DNA of 64,000 bases from Blastocladiella emersonii ATCC 22665 (GCA_025594325.1 JANHCV010000015.1:434001-498000); one strand, 5' to 3'. Counted from the first letter of the stretch, positions 29,018-39,092 are shown. The notes: generated from the letters alone by a model not told the origin. Made by a program: numbers and translations.

Positions 29018-30820
29018 ATGGATAACACTTCCGGCAAAGGCTTGCCGAGTCCTTCCGAGACCCCGCCAACGCTTTTGCCAGCCGCGGGTCGACAAATTTC
29101 TTCTCGTCCACCTGTCGCCCCGCCGGCCGGTCCAGTTCAGCACCAGTACTATATGATGCCGGCTCAACCCGCAGTCGCCTACTACCAACCGCAGCTTTTT
29201 CCGACCACGCTGTCCCAGTACCCTTCTGGCTACTTGCAGCCTGCTGTGCAGCAACAGCAGCCGCCGCAACATCCGCCTGCGCACCCCGACTTTGGCGACG
29301 TAGCACACCTTCGCACCCGGAACGCCGCACTCGAGCTCGAGTTGAAGGTGCTTCGCGCCGAGCACGATAAGCTCGTGGCGGACCGAGCACAGGAGCAGCA
29401 AACCGTCACCGAATCGCTCGCACAGCATGCTTCGCGACTCGACCAGCTCCGGAACCAAGTAACCTCCGCGCGCGCCGAGCGCGACGAGGTCGCCGACGCG
29501 CTTGCTGCGGCCAATTCGGTGCTCGAGGACACGGACGTCGAATGCAAGCGGCTCGCATCGGAACTTAGCGAGACCCGGACCGCGCTCGAGCAGGCGCGCG
29601 CCGAGTACGCCGTGCTTGCCCGCCACCGTGAGGACGCCGTTTTGCGCTGCACCGTCCTCGAGGCGCAGCTTACCGAATCCGCCGCGAAGCTCGCTCAGCT
29701 TCTTCTTGACGCCAAGGAACGGTTTGCCGAAGCCGCACCTGCTTCTAGCGTGGACGATGAAGCCGAGTTGGTACGGCTGGGCGCGGATTACCATCGCACG
29801 GCCAAGTGCCTTGCTATCGCCGAGTCCAAGGCCGCCGGCCTTGCCTTCGAGCTTGCTTCCGCGACCAAGGCTCTCGAACACGCGACGAAATCCTCGGCCG
29901 AGCTTTCCACGAAATGCGATTCCCTTCTCGCTCGAGCGCTTTCCGCCGAGCAGGCGCACAGCAAGCTTGCCAAGGAACTCGACGATGCCAAACTCCAACT
30001 CGAGGGGTCGAATGCCCAGCTTACCAAGGAACTTGACGATGCCAAACGCCAACTCGAGGCGTCTAGTGCGCAGCTTGCCAAGGAACTTGACGATGCCAAA
30101 CGCCAGCTCGAGGGGGCAAATGCCCAGCTCGCCCAGCTCGCTCAAGTCCAGCAGGAGCTGGACGCGACCGCCATGGAAAACAGCCGCCTCGTTGTCCAGC
30201 TTGCCGACATCAACTCCGAGCTTGGTCAACAGCGGACCGACATCGCCAGTCTTGTGGACCAGCTCGAGGAGGCCCAGACGCTCGCCGAGGTGCACCTCGC
30301 AGCCCGCAATGGCGCCGAGTTGGAGCTCGAGCAGGAGCGCACCGAGCACGCCGAGACGACGCGTCGCCTCGCTTTGATTCAGCGCCGCTTGGAGACTGCC
30401 ACCGCGAACCAGGCGGCTGACCCGGGCTCCGCAGCTTCCACGGCGGAGCCGGGACCTGCTTCGGCCTCAACTTCACAGCGCCCGCTTGCTGCTGAATCGC
30501 TGCCGCCACAGCCTTCTTCTCAGTCGCAGCCCGCCAGCAGGCGCCGGGCCTTCGAGAGCGACAACGATGTGCACTTCAGCAGCAGCGACGACGAGGTTGT
30601 AGTCAAGCGCCCGCGATACTCAAACGAGTACCTGGTTAGAACAATCTGTGATGCCCAGCCTGCGGACGACGGCAAGGTCAGGTACCACGTCCTGCGCCAC
30701 GGCTACAAGAACCGCGTCTGGAAGTCGTATGAAGAACTCCTCGCCGCCAACCCCAGGAATGCGGACCTTATCGCCGAGTTCCACGCCCAGAACCCGGACG
30801 TGCCCGATCCCCGCGAGTAG
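29018..30820 (+). CDS. Coiled-coil protein with C-terminal chromodomain-like module, gene 1 of the array
   Basis: 600 residues if started at the family-conserved MDNTSGK (29018); an ATG three codons upstream (29009) is in frame. N-terminus Pro/Gln-rich. Residues about 100-480 form one long coiled coil (AALELELKVLRAEHDKLVAD, AERDEVADALAAANSVLEDT, many LAKELDDAKRQLE units). A Ser/Pro/Gln linker follows with a basic patch (VVVKRPRYS). The last 65 residues match a chromodomain: NEYLVRTICDAQ .. GKVRYHVLRHGYKNRVWKSY .. EELL .. LIAEFHAQNP, ending PDPRE. Chromodomains read methylated histone tails, but here the cage Trp position is Arg. Probably nuclear; function unknown. Confidence 0.85.
   Translation: MDNTSGKGLPSPSETPPTLLPAAGRQISSRPPVAPPAGPVQHQYYMMPAQPAVAYYQPQLFPTTLSQYPSGYLQPAVQQQQPPQHPPAHPDFGDVAHLRTRNAALELELKVLRAEHDKLVADRAQEQQTVTESLAQHASRLDQLRNQVTSARAERDEVADALAAANSVLEDTDVECKRLASELSETRTALEQARAEYAVLARHREDAVLRCTVLEAQLTESAAKLAQLLLDAKERFAEAAPASSVDDEAELVRLGADYHRTAKCLAIAESKAAGLAFELASATKALEHATKSSAELSTKCDSLLARALSAEQAHSKLAKELDDAKLQLEGSNAQLTKELDDAKRQLEASSAQLAKELDDAKRQLEGANAQLAQLAQVQQELDATAMENSRLVVQLADINSELGQQRTDIASLVDQLEEAQTLAEVHLAARNGAELELEQERTEHAETTRRLALIQRRLETATANQAADPGSAASTAEPGPASASTSQRPLAAESLPPQPSSQSQPASRRRAFESDNDVHFSSSDDEVVVKRPRYSNEYLVRTICDAQPADDGKVRYHVLRHGYKNRVWKSYEELLAANPRNADLIAEFHAQNPDVPDPRE
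29972..30133 (+). repeat. Three 54-bp tandem repeats in the coiled coil of gene 1
   Basis: Three units beginning AAGGAACT(C/T)GACGATGCCAA, each encoding 18 residues of type KELDDAKRQLEGANAQLA. Eighteen residues is not a whole number of heptads, so the coiled-coil phase shifts at each unit. Confidence 0.85.
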
Positions 30821-31139
30821 CGCTCGTTTTTGACGGTGCTGAGTGTATGATACATGACTTTTCTTATTCGCATGACTGGTCGATCGGTTGAAGTTGTGAG
30901 CGGTGTGTTGACCTCGTCGTCGTCCTTTCGTCGATCAGTCGAACTTGTGAGCAGTGTGTTGACCTCGTCGTCCTTTCGCCTCGGACTTGGCGCGAGACGA
31001 ACATGACCATCGCGTGAGCGTTCTGCAGCACGCCATTCCCGGCTGACACAGAGTGTGGCTTGGCGGCAGATCAGCCACCAGCTTGAACGACCGCCGCGAC
31101 GGCTGCCGCTCCCTCGTCAGCCTGAGAACCACGAAGCGA

Positions 31140-31163
31140 ATGGATTTAACCCCTGGCTACTAG
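31140..31163 (+). other. Seven-codon upstream ORF, relic of the family start
   Basis: ATG in the family context CGAAGCGAATGGAT opens MDLTPGY and stops at TAG. It overlaps the position where sister genes start translation. The functional frame now starts at 31171 in a different frame. Confidence 0.7.
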
Positions 31164-31170
31164 TTGCATT

Positions 31171-32892
31171 ATGTCCGCCGGATTGCCTTCAGCGCAGACG
31201 TCCGATGCTCAGCGTGTTGCGGATGCGGCCCAATATCGACCTGACGGCCAGCCAACGTCGCAGGCTCAGTATCGCCCGCTTCCTCCGCGGCCCACCACCT
31301 CGCTTGTGCCTTCCCACTTCGACCATCCGGTAACAAACAACAGCTGCGCACCGGCGTATGAACAACAGCAGCGGAACCCTCCCCCCTCAACTCCGGAAAC
31401 GCCTTCGACCCAGACCACTGACGCCCGATTCGACTATTCTTCACTTGGCGGACTATCGCAGATTCTTGCACGAAATGCTGCCCTCGAGCGGGTCGTCACA
31501 ACGCTTACGGCCGAGCGCGACACCTTGCTGGCCGAGCGCGCTAGAATGCAAAAAGCTTGGCGGCAGTGCGAGGAGTCGTACGCTGCCCAGTACGCTTCGT
31601 TACACCTCCATCATGCTGCCGAATCCAAAAAGTGCCAAGCTTACGCGAAGCAGCTGGATGCTGCTCACGCTACAACTGCGCAGGCCAACCACCACGTTGC
31701 GCGCTTGCAGTCGGAGATCGAGCGAACTCGAGCGGAGCGCGACGAGGTGACCGAGCATCTTACCCTTTCCAACAAGCTGCTCGAGGATGCCGAATGCGAA
31801 AAACAGCGCCTTTTGGCCGAGCTCGACGAGTGTCGCGCGGCTCTCGAACGCGCGAGCGCGGACCAGGCTGCGCTTGCCCAGGAGCGCGACGATGCTGTCG
31901 CTCGCTGCGCGCGCGTCGAACCACGGGCTCCAGATTCCGCGGCTCTTCTTGAACTTGCGCGCGTCAAGCACGACATCACCCCTCAGCGGATTTCCACGGC
32001 CAAGCAACGAATTGGTGAATTGATGGCGCAGCTCGACGATGCCCGCTCACACCTCTCGAACCTCTCGCTGCAACTCGACTCGGCCAACGCTCGCGCCGAC
32101 GAGGCTGAGCGGAAGGCCCAGGCCCTTGCCGCCGAGCTTGTTAGGTTCACCGTGGCGCGCGAGCGTGTGTTTTCCGCGCAAGATACGCCGGCCGAGAAAA
32201 TCGATCCCGCATCTACCCAAGCAACTTATGCTGAGCAGGTGGGCAGCGATCCTGTCTCACAGCTTCACGACCACTGCGAGGAGCCCGAGAAAACCCGTTC
32301 CGCGCAGCCTTTGACCATGCGCACGGATAACACCTTGCTCGCGAACCAACGCCAAATTACGCATATGCGCGCTGTGCATGAACAGCAGCGCTCCACACGC
32401 TTCGAATCGGCCAACCAACGCGCTTCAGCGGAGCGGCTTTCGCCGTCGTACCCGCCCACCACTTCCGCTTTGGAGCCCGCTCTCCCCACGACGCCGCTCT
32501 GCACTTTGTTGCCCGTTCCCGCCGCGGCACCGAGCTTGCCGCTAGAATCTGCCGCCGCCGCTCCTGCTTCCTCGGCTGCTCACAGCCGTCATTTGGGTGG
32601 TGACTTGCGCTCTCAATTGAATCCCCTTCACGAACGTCCTGAGTCTGGCGATGGCGGTCGCGTGGCGAAGTTGTTGCGGACCAAACGAGGCATCTATTTC
32701 GTCGAGAAAATCTTTGACTCTCGGCACGCTCGCGACGGATCAGTCGAGTACCTAGTCCAGCGGTGGGGCTTTCAGAGGAAGAACTGGAAGTCGTTCGACG
32801 AGCTTGTTGCCGTCGACCCCGATCACCTCAAAATCATTACCAAGTTTCACGCCGAGCACCCGTTCAAGCCGGATCCGCGTCGATTGTCATGA
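31171..32892 (+). CDS. Coiled-coil protein with chromodomain-like module, gene 2
   Basis: 573 residues, intronless. The Gln/Pro/Thr-rich N-terminus (MSAGLPSAQTSDAQRVADA) lacks the family MDxTS start. The coiled coil from about residue 95 to 330 includes LERVVTTLTAERDTLLAERA, IERTRAERDEVTEHLTLSN and AALAQERDDAVARCARVEP. A low-complexity linker is followed by the module GIYFVEKIFDSR .. GSVEYLVQRWGFQRKNWKSF .. IITKFHAEHPFKPDPR. The usual cage Trp is Arg here too, with Trp one residue later. Family relation is clear from coil wording and the C-terminal module. Confidence 0.82.
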   Translation: MSAGLPSAQTSDAQRVADAAQYRPDGQPTSQAQYRPLPPRPTTSLVPSHFDHPVTNNSCAPAYEQQQRNPPPSTPETPSTQTTDARFDYSSLGGLSQILARNAALERVVTTLTAERDTLLAERARMQKAWRQCEESYAAQYASLHLHHAAESKKCQAYAKQLDAAHATTAQANHHVARLQSEIERTRAERDEVTEHLTLSNKLLEDAECEKQRLLAELDECRAALERASADQAALAQERDDAVARCARVEPRAPDSAALLELARVKHDITPQRISTAKQRIGELMAQLDDARSHLSNLSLQLDSANARADEAERKAQALAAELVRFTVARERVFSAQDTPAEKIDPASTQATYAEQVGSDPVSQLHDHCEEPEKTRSAQPLTMRTDNTLLANQRQITHMRAVHEQQRSTRFESANQRASAERLSPSYPPTTSALEPALPTTPLCTLLPVPAAAPSLPLESAAAAPASSAAHSRHLGGDLRSQLNPLHERPESGDGGRVAKLLRTKRGIYFVEKIFDSRHARDGSVEYLVQRWGFQRKNWKSFDELVAVDPDHLKIITKFHAEHPFKPDPRRLS

Positions 32893-33251
32893 TCTTACAC
32901 TGGCACAATAGATCAATTGCTTCTTCTAGCCATGAATTGTGCGAGGCGAACTTTTTGCCGTCCCGATAACGAGTACGTTGCGGTGAGTGAAAATCGTCGC
33001 GAACGCGCGTTGCGCTTGCGTTCTGCGCACCAACGAGCGCTCAGGGAGAGCTACCAGCGTGCGGGAAGCAAGCGCGATGTCGAGTGAGGGATCATGCACA
33101 GTGCCTTGGGAGACATTCCAAGCACGCGTCAGCGGAGACGAGTCGCGACTTGTGCAGCACGTGCACGTGGCGATTGCTCGAATCGGGGTCATCCTCTCAG
33201 CGCGCGCGCACCACCGCTCTCGCCCATCACCTAACGCTGGACACGAAACTA
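32893..33251. other. Intergenic, promoter of gene 3
   Basis: Contains GGGAGACATTCC at 33108-33119, repeated in front of gene 5, and ends in the family leader ACGAAACTA just before the ATG. No gene seen. Confidence 0.6.
33108..33119 (+). promoter_or_regulatory. Motif GGGAGACATTCC upstream of gene 3
   Basis: 144 bp before the ATG; the same 12-mer lies 131 bp before the ATG of gene 5 (37037-37048), both followed within 4 nt by GCACGCG. Confidence 0.45.
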
Positions 33252-34913
33252 ATGGATCAGACTTCTTGCAACAATGCCACTCCGGGTCCACGGGCAGCCG
33301 ATTTGGCGGGCTCAAGAGTGTCGACCACGGCTGTCGGGACCGTTCCCGGCGCTCACCTGGCCGTTCCGACACTTCAGCCTCAGCATCGCTCAGCGTCGCC
33401 GTGGTCCGCGGACTTGTCTTCACAGGTGTCACCGCCTGTGCCGCCTCAATTTCAACACTCAATGAATATCTTCCAGCAACTTCAGGTCCTGCCCTCGTAT
33501 ACTGTTCTACGCGATACTATGCTTCCTCGCGACGCATCACATCTCTCCTCTGTCAACTCGCTGCTTGTGCGCGAGGTGGGGGCCCTGCGGGCGGAGCGCG
33601 ACGCACTTTTGTTGGAGCGCACTCGAGACCAGGCGCGCGCGTTGGACGCGCATCGCGATCTCGAGCGACTTCGAAGTCAACTGATTGCCGTGCGCACGGA
33701 ACGTGACGATCTGGTCAACGCACTTGCTGCAGCCAAACTCCTTCTCAATGGGACCGACGACCGATGCAATCAACTCACGGCGAAACTTTGCCAATCACGG
33801 ACCGCGCTCGAAGCTGCTCATACGGACCGCTCTCATCTCGAATCGAAGCTCGCCGAGGCGTACTCGGACCGCGGTCAGGCGATTCAGCGCATGCATGCCG
33901 CTGAAAAGCAGATCGCCGAGCTCGCTAAACATCTCGGTGGTCCCGGCGTCGTCGAACTTCTTATTGCACGCCGAGTCGAGCCACTTGATTCTCATCTCGA
34001 AGACAATGCTCACTTGGCGCGTCTGCGGTCTGACGCGGCCCACCACAAGACTGCGGAATGCCTCGCGATCTCCGAGTCCAAGGCGGCAGCCCTTGCCGTC
34101 GAGTTAGCTGCTGTTTACAACGTGTATAAGCAGGCGACGACTGCTGTGGCCAAGCTCGCCGCGCAACGCAACCGCTGCTTGGATCGCAGGGCGTCTGCCG
34201 AACACTCACTCAGCAATCTCACCAAGGAACTTGACGCTGCCAAGCGCCAGCTCGAGCCGCCCAGCGCGCAACTCGCGCAATCACAGCAGGAGTTGGGTTC
34301 CATGGATAACAGCTACCTCATCACGCAACTAGCCAGCAACGGCTTACATTTTGCTCAGCAACAGGACGACTACTCCAGCTTTGCCGGGCAGCTCGGGGAA
34401 ACCCAGTTGCGCGACAGCGCGATGTGCTTGTTGGCTGGCCAGCGCATCGATTCGGAGCTCACCCAAGACTACATCCCGCACGTCTCGACGACTCTTCCGC
34501 TCGCTTTTCTCTCGCACATTCAGCCCAGCGCTGGAGCAAATACCGCTCACGTTGCTGATTTGGGTCTGAACGCTTATGATGGCCCACTGCTCGCTCCCAC
34601 CGCGCAGCCTCACCCGATCCCGTCTACATTGCAGTTGCAATCACACTTGCCGAGCAAGCGTTCTGCAGCCGAGACTTACAGTCGCACCGGCGCCTTCGCT
34701 CTGCGCGCCAAGCGTGCTCGATCCGAGGTCATCGATCAAATATTTGACGCGCGGCGAATCCATGGAACTGTCGAGTACCTCGTTCTGCGGAGCGGTTACA
34801 AACAGCGGACATGGAAGTTATACGAGGAGCTCAAGGGCGTCAACCAAAAGCACCTCGTTCTCATCGCTGACTTTCACGCTCAAAACCCGCACAAGCCTGA
34901 CCCGAGGACGTAG
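33252..34913 (+). CDS. Coiled-coil protein with chromodomain-like module, gene 3
   Basis: 553 residues from the family start MDQTSCNN; the open frame extends upstream but sister genes fix this ATG. Order: low-complexity N-terminus with aromatic patch NIFQQLQVLPS; coiled coil from about residue 110 (GALRAERDALLLERTRDQAR, RTERDDLVNALAAAKLLL, KELDAAKRQLEPPSAQLAQ); disordered linker; basic ALRAKRARSE; chromodomain-like IDQIFDARRIHGTVEYLVLR .. SGYKQRTWKLYEELK .. LIADFHAQNPHKPDPRT. Gene 5 is its closest relative by coil and promoter. Intact, so likely functional. Confidence 0.85.
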   Translation: MDQTSCNNATPGPRAADLAGSRVSTTAVGTVPGAHLAVPTLQPQHRSASPWSADLSSQVSPPVPPQFQHSMNIFQQLQVLPSYTVLRDTMLPRDASHLSSVNSLLVREVGALRAERDALLLERTRDQARALDAHRDLERLRSQLIAVRTERDDLVNALAAAKLLLNGTDDRCNQLTAKLCQSRTALEAAHTDRSHLESKLAEAYSDRGQAIQRMHAAEKQIAELAKHLGGPGVVELLIARRVEPLDSHLEDNAHLARLRSDAAHHKTAECLAISESKAAALAVELAAVYNVYKQATTAVAKLAAQRNRCLDRRASAEHSLSNLTKELDAAKRQLEPPSAQLAQSQQELGSMDNSYLITQLASNGLHFAQQQDDYSSFAGQLGETQLRDSAMCLLAGQRIDSELTQDYIPHVSTTLPLAFLSHIQPSAGANTAHVADLGLNAYDGPLLAPTAQPHPIPSTLQLQSHLPSKRSAAETYSRTGAFALRAKRARSEVIDQIFDARRIHGTVEYLVLRSGYKQRTWKLYEELKGVNQKHLVLIADFHAQNPHKPDPRT

Positions 34914-35509
34914 CTGGGGCCAAGCTGTCGTGAGCTGCGCAATATACATCTGACTCGTTTGCCAATCCAGCTAGCCAACCAATCGAAATGGTTGTCCGTG
35001 GCCCGGCCGGATGATTGTGCAGGTCCTGCGAGGGGAACGTGGCTCGCACCTTCGGACGACTTGAAGCGACGCGTTGCAAGATCGCGTGCCATATCAGAGG
35101 ACCTTCGTGTCTGGCACCGTCCACTGAACTCGTAGGCGTCGGCCCCGTTTATTGCAGGCATCAGAGCTAGGTTTCACGCCATAAGATCGGCGAGACGACT
35201 TCTCGCTGCCCAGCTGGTGAGAGACTCGCGGTGGGAGTTGCTGGGCCTAGACACGCGTCATGCGTTTGCCCTGGGCACCGCAGATGCTAGCGATAAACGA
35301 TCAACTCAAGAGAAGCAAGCACGCTGTCATGCGTGATGCCTCGCGCTTACATCCCGAGCCATCGACGCGACGCGATGAAACGCGCCGCACGTGCTGTGGC
35401 GCAGCATCAGATCGGGTGACTCCTCTCTCGCGGCCAGGGGTCATTCTCGTCCCTGGCGCGCTTGCTCTCTCTCTCTCCCGCTCCGAAACTAGAGCTATAA
35501 ACGAAACCA
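34914..35509. other. Intergenic, promoter of gene 4
   Basis: No gene recognised; the last bases carry the family leader AACGAAACCA before the ATG. Confidence 0.55.
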
Positions 35510-36874
35510 ATGAACCAGACTTCTTGCATACGGACGCCGACGGACTCAGCGGCACAAGCCGCTTCCCCCAGGACGCGTGGCTTCGCACTCCCTCGCCCCT
35601 CGAGCCCTCAGCCGATCAAACAGTCGCAGCTTCAGTCTCACGAGGCGTCGACGAGACCCGCGGACTCAACTTCCAAGTCGCAACTTCCTCCATCCATGGT
35701 TGCTCAACCTTGCGAATCGATGCATGTCCTCCAGCAACTGCGATTGTTACCCTCGTCCAGCGTGTTTGACGATGCAGCAGAGCTCCCCCTAAACGATTCT
35801 AACCTTGTGCTTGAGCTGGATCTCCTTCGTACGGAACGCGACGCACTCTTGGCGGAGCGCACGCGGAACCAGGGCCGTGCTTTGGATGTACAGCGGGATC
35901 TCGAGCAGCTTCGGAACCAGGTGACTTCTGCGCGCGCGGAACGGGACGAGGTCGCGGATGCTCTTTCTGCTTCGAATCAGCTTCTCGAGGAGTCCAACGT
36001 CCGTTACGACAGACTTGCAGCGGAACTCGGCAAATTGCGTACCGCGCTTGACGATACTCGCGCCGAACGTGCCATTCTGGTTCAAGCTCGCGACGATGCT
36101 GTCACAGCTCACTCTCAACTCGAGTCCCAGCTCTCCGACTCGGCGACGGAGCTTGCAAAGGCGACATATTGTATCGCACGCAGCTCGCGCAAACTCAGCA
36201 GGAGCTCGGCTCGATTTTCCATGGAAAATAAGCGTCTCTCCGCGCAGCTCGCCAACAACACGCAGCTCGTCAACAAAAACTTGCAGGTCTCTTATCCACA
36301 CGTTTACCAGTCCAGCTTGGCCGAACAGCTCAAAGGGGCTCAGTTGCTCCGCGCGATGCACCAGTCGGCTCACCGGCACTTGGAGCCTGAGCTTGCCCAG
36401 AAAAGTGTCTCGCACGTTCGGATAGCGCCTCGACCCGATCCGCAGCAACGCACTCCGCCCAACGTTGGTGGGAGCACCGGCTACGTTACTGACTCGGGAA
36501 TCGACGTGTTTGGTTTCCCGGCGCTTGCTCCCGCCACGCAACCCTACTCCGCCTTGTCTCAGCCGCCCCTGTACTCGCAGCTGTCCAAAAAACGTTTAGT
36601 GTCCCAGCGCGCTTCCAATGCGGCTTCAAGTCCCGATGTTCCGCGCAGTACGCACGGCAAGCGTAGCCGATACAAGACACCAGGTTATCTCGTGGAACAC
36701 ATCTTTGGCGCACGTCTACTCGGTGATACGGTCGAGTACTACGTTTTGCGGTGTGGGCACCGAAATCGGGCGTGGAAGTCGTTCGAGGAGCTCAAGTACG
36801 TCAACGCGAAGCACCTCGATTTGATCGCTGCGTTCCACGCCCGGAATCCCGGCAAACCTGTTCCACGCATGTAG
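35510..36874 (+). CDS. Coiled-coil protein with chromodomain-like module, gene 4 (short)
   Basis: 454 residues, starting MNQTSCIRTPTD. Same plan as gene 3 with a shorter coil (LDLLRTERDALLAERTRNQG, AERDEVADALSASNQLLEES, AERAILVQARDDAVTA), about 90 residues less, ending in a Pro-rich linker and KRSRYKTPGYLVEHIFGARL .. DTVEYYVLRCGHRNRAWKSF .. LIAAFHARNPGKPVPRM. Arg again replaces the cage Trp, and the conserved Gly-Tyr is Gly-His. Intact reading frame. Confidence 0.85.
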   Translation: MNQTSCIRTPTDSAAQAASPRTRGFALPRPSSPQPIKQSQLQSHEASTRPADSTSKSQLPPSMVAQPCESMHVLQQLRLLPSSSVFDDAAELPLNDSNLVLELDLLRTERDALLAERTRNQGRALDVQRDLEQLRNQVTSARAERDEVADALSASNQLLEESNVRYDRLAAELGKLRTALDDTRAERAILVQARDDAVTAHSQLESQLSDSATELAKATYCIARSSRKLSRSSARFSMENKRLSAQLANNTQLVNKNLQVSYPHVYQSSLAEQLKGAQLLRAMHQSAHRHLEPELAQKSVSHVRIAPRPDPQQRTPPNVGGSTGYVTDSGIDVFGFPALAPATQPYSALSQPPLYSQLSKKRLVSQRASNAASSPDVPRSTHGKRSRYKTPGYLVEHIFGARLLGDTVEYYVLRCGHRNRAWKSFEELKYVNAKHLDLIAAFHARNPGKPVPRM

Positions 36875-37036
36875 ATAACGCAAAGCTGTTGCGATTTGCA
36901 TCATGCACTATCGGTCCATCAGTCCATCAAATCTCGTTGTTTGATAGGGAATACGATTGATGTCGTGGGTGATGGCGCGGACTCGTGAGCAAGGCTTGGC
37001 GTTCGGTTCAGGCGAAAAAAAACGCGACGTGTGTGT

Positions 37037-37048
37037 GGGAGACATTCC
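37037..37048 (+). promoter_or_regulatory. Motif GGGAGACATTCC upstream of gene 5
   Basis: Exact match to the 12-mer before gene 3; 131 bp before the ATG. Confidence 0.45.
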
Positions 37049-37167
37049 GTGCACGCGATCGACGCGTCGCGACGCGTGGCACGTGGAGGTGGTCAAGGAA
37101 TTTGCTCTCGTCCGTGGCGCGCACGCATGCCCCTCTTGCTCTGAACCTAAACCTAGAAACGAAACTA

Positions 37168-38803
37168 ATGAATCAGACTTCTTGCAAACAAATGCCAGGT
37201 CCTCCGGCAGCGCACTCCGCTGGTTGTCTCTATTCCGGCGCTCAGCAGGTTGCTCCGTCACTTCATCCTCAGTACCCTCCCGCGCCGACGTGGCCCGCCG
37301 ACTTCACTTCGTCGTCGCAGGTCCCGCCACGCATGTTGCCTCAATACTACACTTCAATGCGTGTTATCCAGCACCTGCGGTCGCTACCCCCGTCCACCGT
37401 CTTCAGCAATCCAACCCAGATTCCAGCAGGCAATTTCTCACTCGAGCGCGATCTGGAGCTTCTTCGGGCGGAACGCAACGTGCTGTTGGCGGAGCGCGCG
37501 CGAGACCAGGCGCGCGCCTTGGACGCGCATCGCGAACTCGAACAACTTCGCAGCCAGCTCGCCGCTGCACGGACGGAGCGTGATGAGGTGGCCGACGTGC
37601 TTGCTACGACAAATCTGCTTCTCGAGGAGGCCGACGCCCGATCCAATCAACTCGCGATGGAACTTTCCGAGTCACGGACCGCGCTGGACGACTCTCGCGC
37701 TGAACGTAACAAACTCGCTCAAGCTCGCGACGATGCTGTCAATGCTCGCTCTTATCTCGAAGCCCAGCTTGCCGACTCGACCGCGGCACTTGCTCGGGCA
37801 TACTCGGACCGCAGCCAGGCACTCCAGCGCATGCATTCCGCGGAAAAGCAGATTTCCGAGCTTGCGGTACAACTCTGCGGTCCTGGCGCCGCCAAACTTC
37901 TCAATACGCGCCGATTCGAGCCGACCCATTCCCCTCTCGAAGAGAGCGTTCACTTGGCGTGCCTACGGTCTGACGCCGACCACCACAGGACCGCAGACTG
38001 TCTCGCTATCTCGGCGACCAAGGCCGCTGCTCTTGCGGCTGAGCTCGCTTCTGTGAACAATTTGTATGAGCGTGCGACTATTGCTGCGGTTGATCTTACC
38101 ACGCAACGCGACCACTACTTGACTTGCACACTTGCTGCCGAACACTCACTCAGCAATCTCACCCAGGAGCTTGACGATGCCAAACGCAAGCTCAAGTCGT
38201 CGAACGCGCAGCTCGCGCAAACGCAACAAGAACTGGACTCAGTCATCAAAGGGAATAGAGGTATTGTCGCTCAGCTCGCCACCAAGGACTCGCAGCTTTC
38301 TCAGCAACAGCTCGACCACGCCAGCTTGGTTGGTCAGCTTGAACAAGCCCAGACGCGCGTCGCGATGCATCTCGCGGCCCAACAGCGTGCTGAAACTGAT
38401 CTCGCCCAGGAGCGCGCTGTGCACGCCGAGACGACGCGCTGGATTGCCTTGCTTCAGGACCGCTAGTCGAGCGCTAGTACGGACGCCAATACCGCGGCTG
38501 ACTCGGGCCTGGACAGCTCTGCGACACCCGAACCTACTCCCGTCATGCATTCTCAGCCCATCAAGTCCTTGCCGGTGCAATCGCGTCCGCCAAGGAAGCG
38601 CCCTGCAGTCGAGTGCAACTCTAGTGTGGCTTCTAGCGCTGCCGGATCCTCCGCTCCGCGTGTCAAGCGCACTCGAATCGTGGTCATCGGTCCAAGCAAC
38701 GGACGTGGAAGTGCTACGAGGAGCTCAAGTGCGCGAATCTGAGGCATCCCGACCTCTTCGCCGATTTTCACGCTTGAAACCCCGACAAACCTGATCCGCG
38801 TAC
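37168..38803 (+). pseudogene. Coiled-coil gene 5, chromodomain-like module destroyed
   Basis: From MNQTSCKQMPG an open frame of 432 residues contains the full family coil and ends at TAG 38464-38466 (IALLQDR*). Beyond the stop the frame still encodes the linker and basic stretch (PRKRPAVECN, RVKRTR). The chromodomain-like module then lacks its first half: it jumps from about VVIGPSN to TWKCYEELKCANLRHPDLFA in another frame, with one more stop before NPDKPDPRT. So the gene either makes a coil-only protein or is dying. Confidence 0.8.
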
Positions 38804-38949
38804 ACAGAGAGATGGGGACACACTGCCGTGACTTGCGCCATACATATCCGACTCGTTTGCAAATGAACCTCGCCTCGCACGCACACGGCCCGAACGAGTG
38901 GACAGGATCTGAGCGGGATGTGGCGCGCACGTTCGGGCGACACGAGGCG

Positions 38950-38968
38950 ACGCGTCGCGATATCACGC
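38950..38968 (+). promoter_or_regulatory. Motif ACGCGTCGCGATATCACGC upstream of gene 6
   Basis: 143 bp before the ATG at 39093; near-identical copies precede genes 7, 8 and 9 at 123-138 bp. Confidence 0.6.
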
Positions 38969-39092
38969 GAAAATCAGACCACACACGTGGCGCCGCCCCG
39001 CTCGGCGCTCCGCCAGGGGGACTTGGCTCCGCTCGCTCAACGAGGCGCAAGCGACACCTTGCGCTCCCTCGGGCAACCAACCAACGAAGCTA

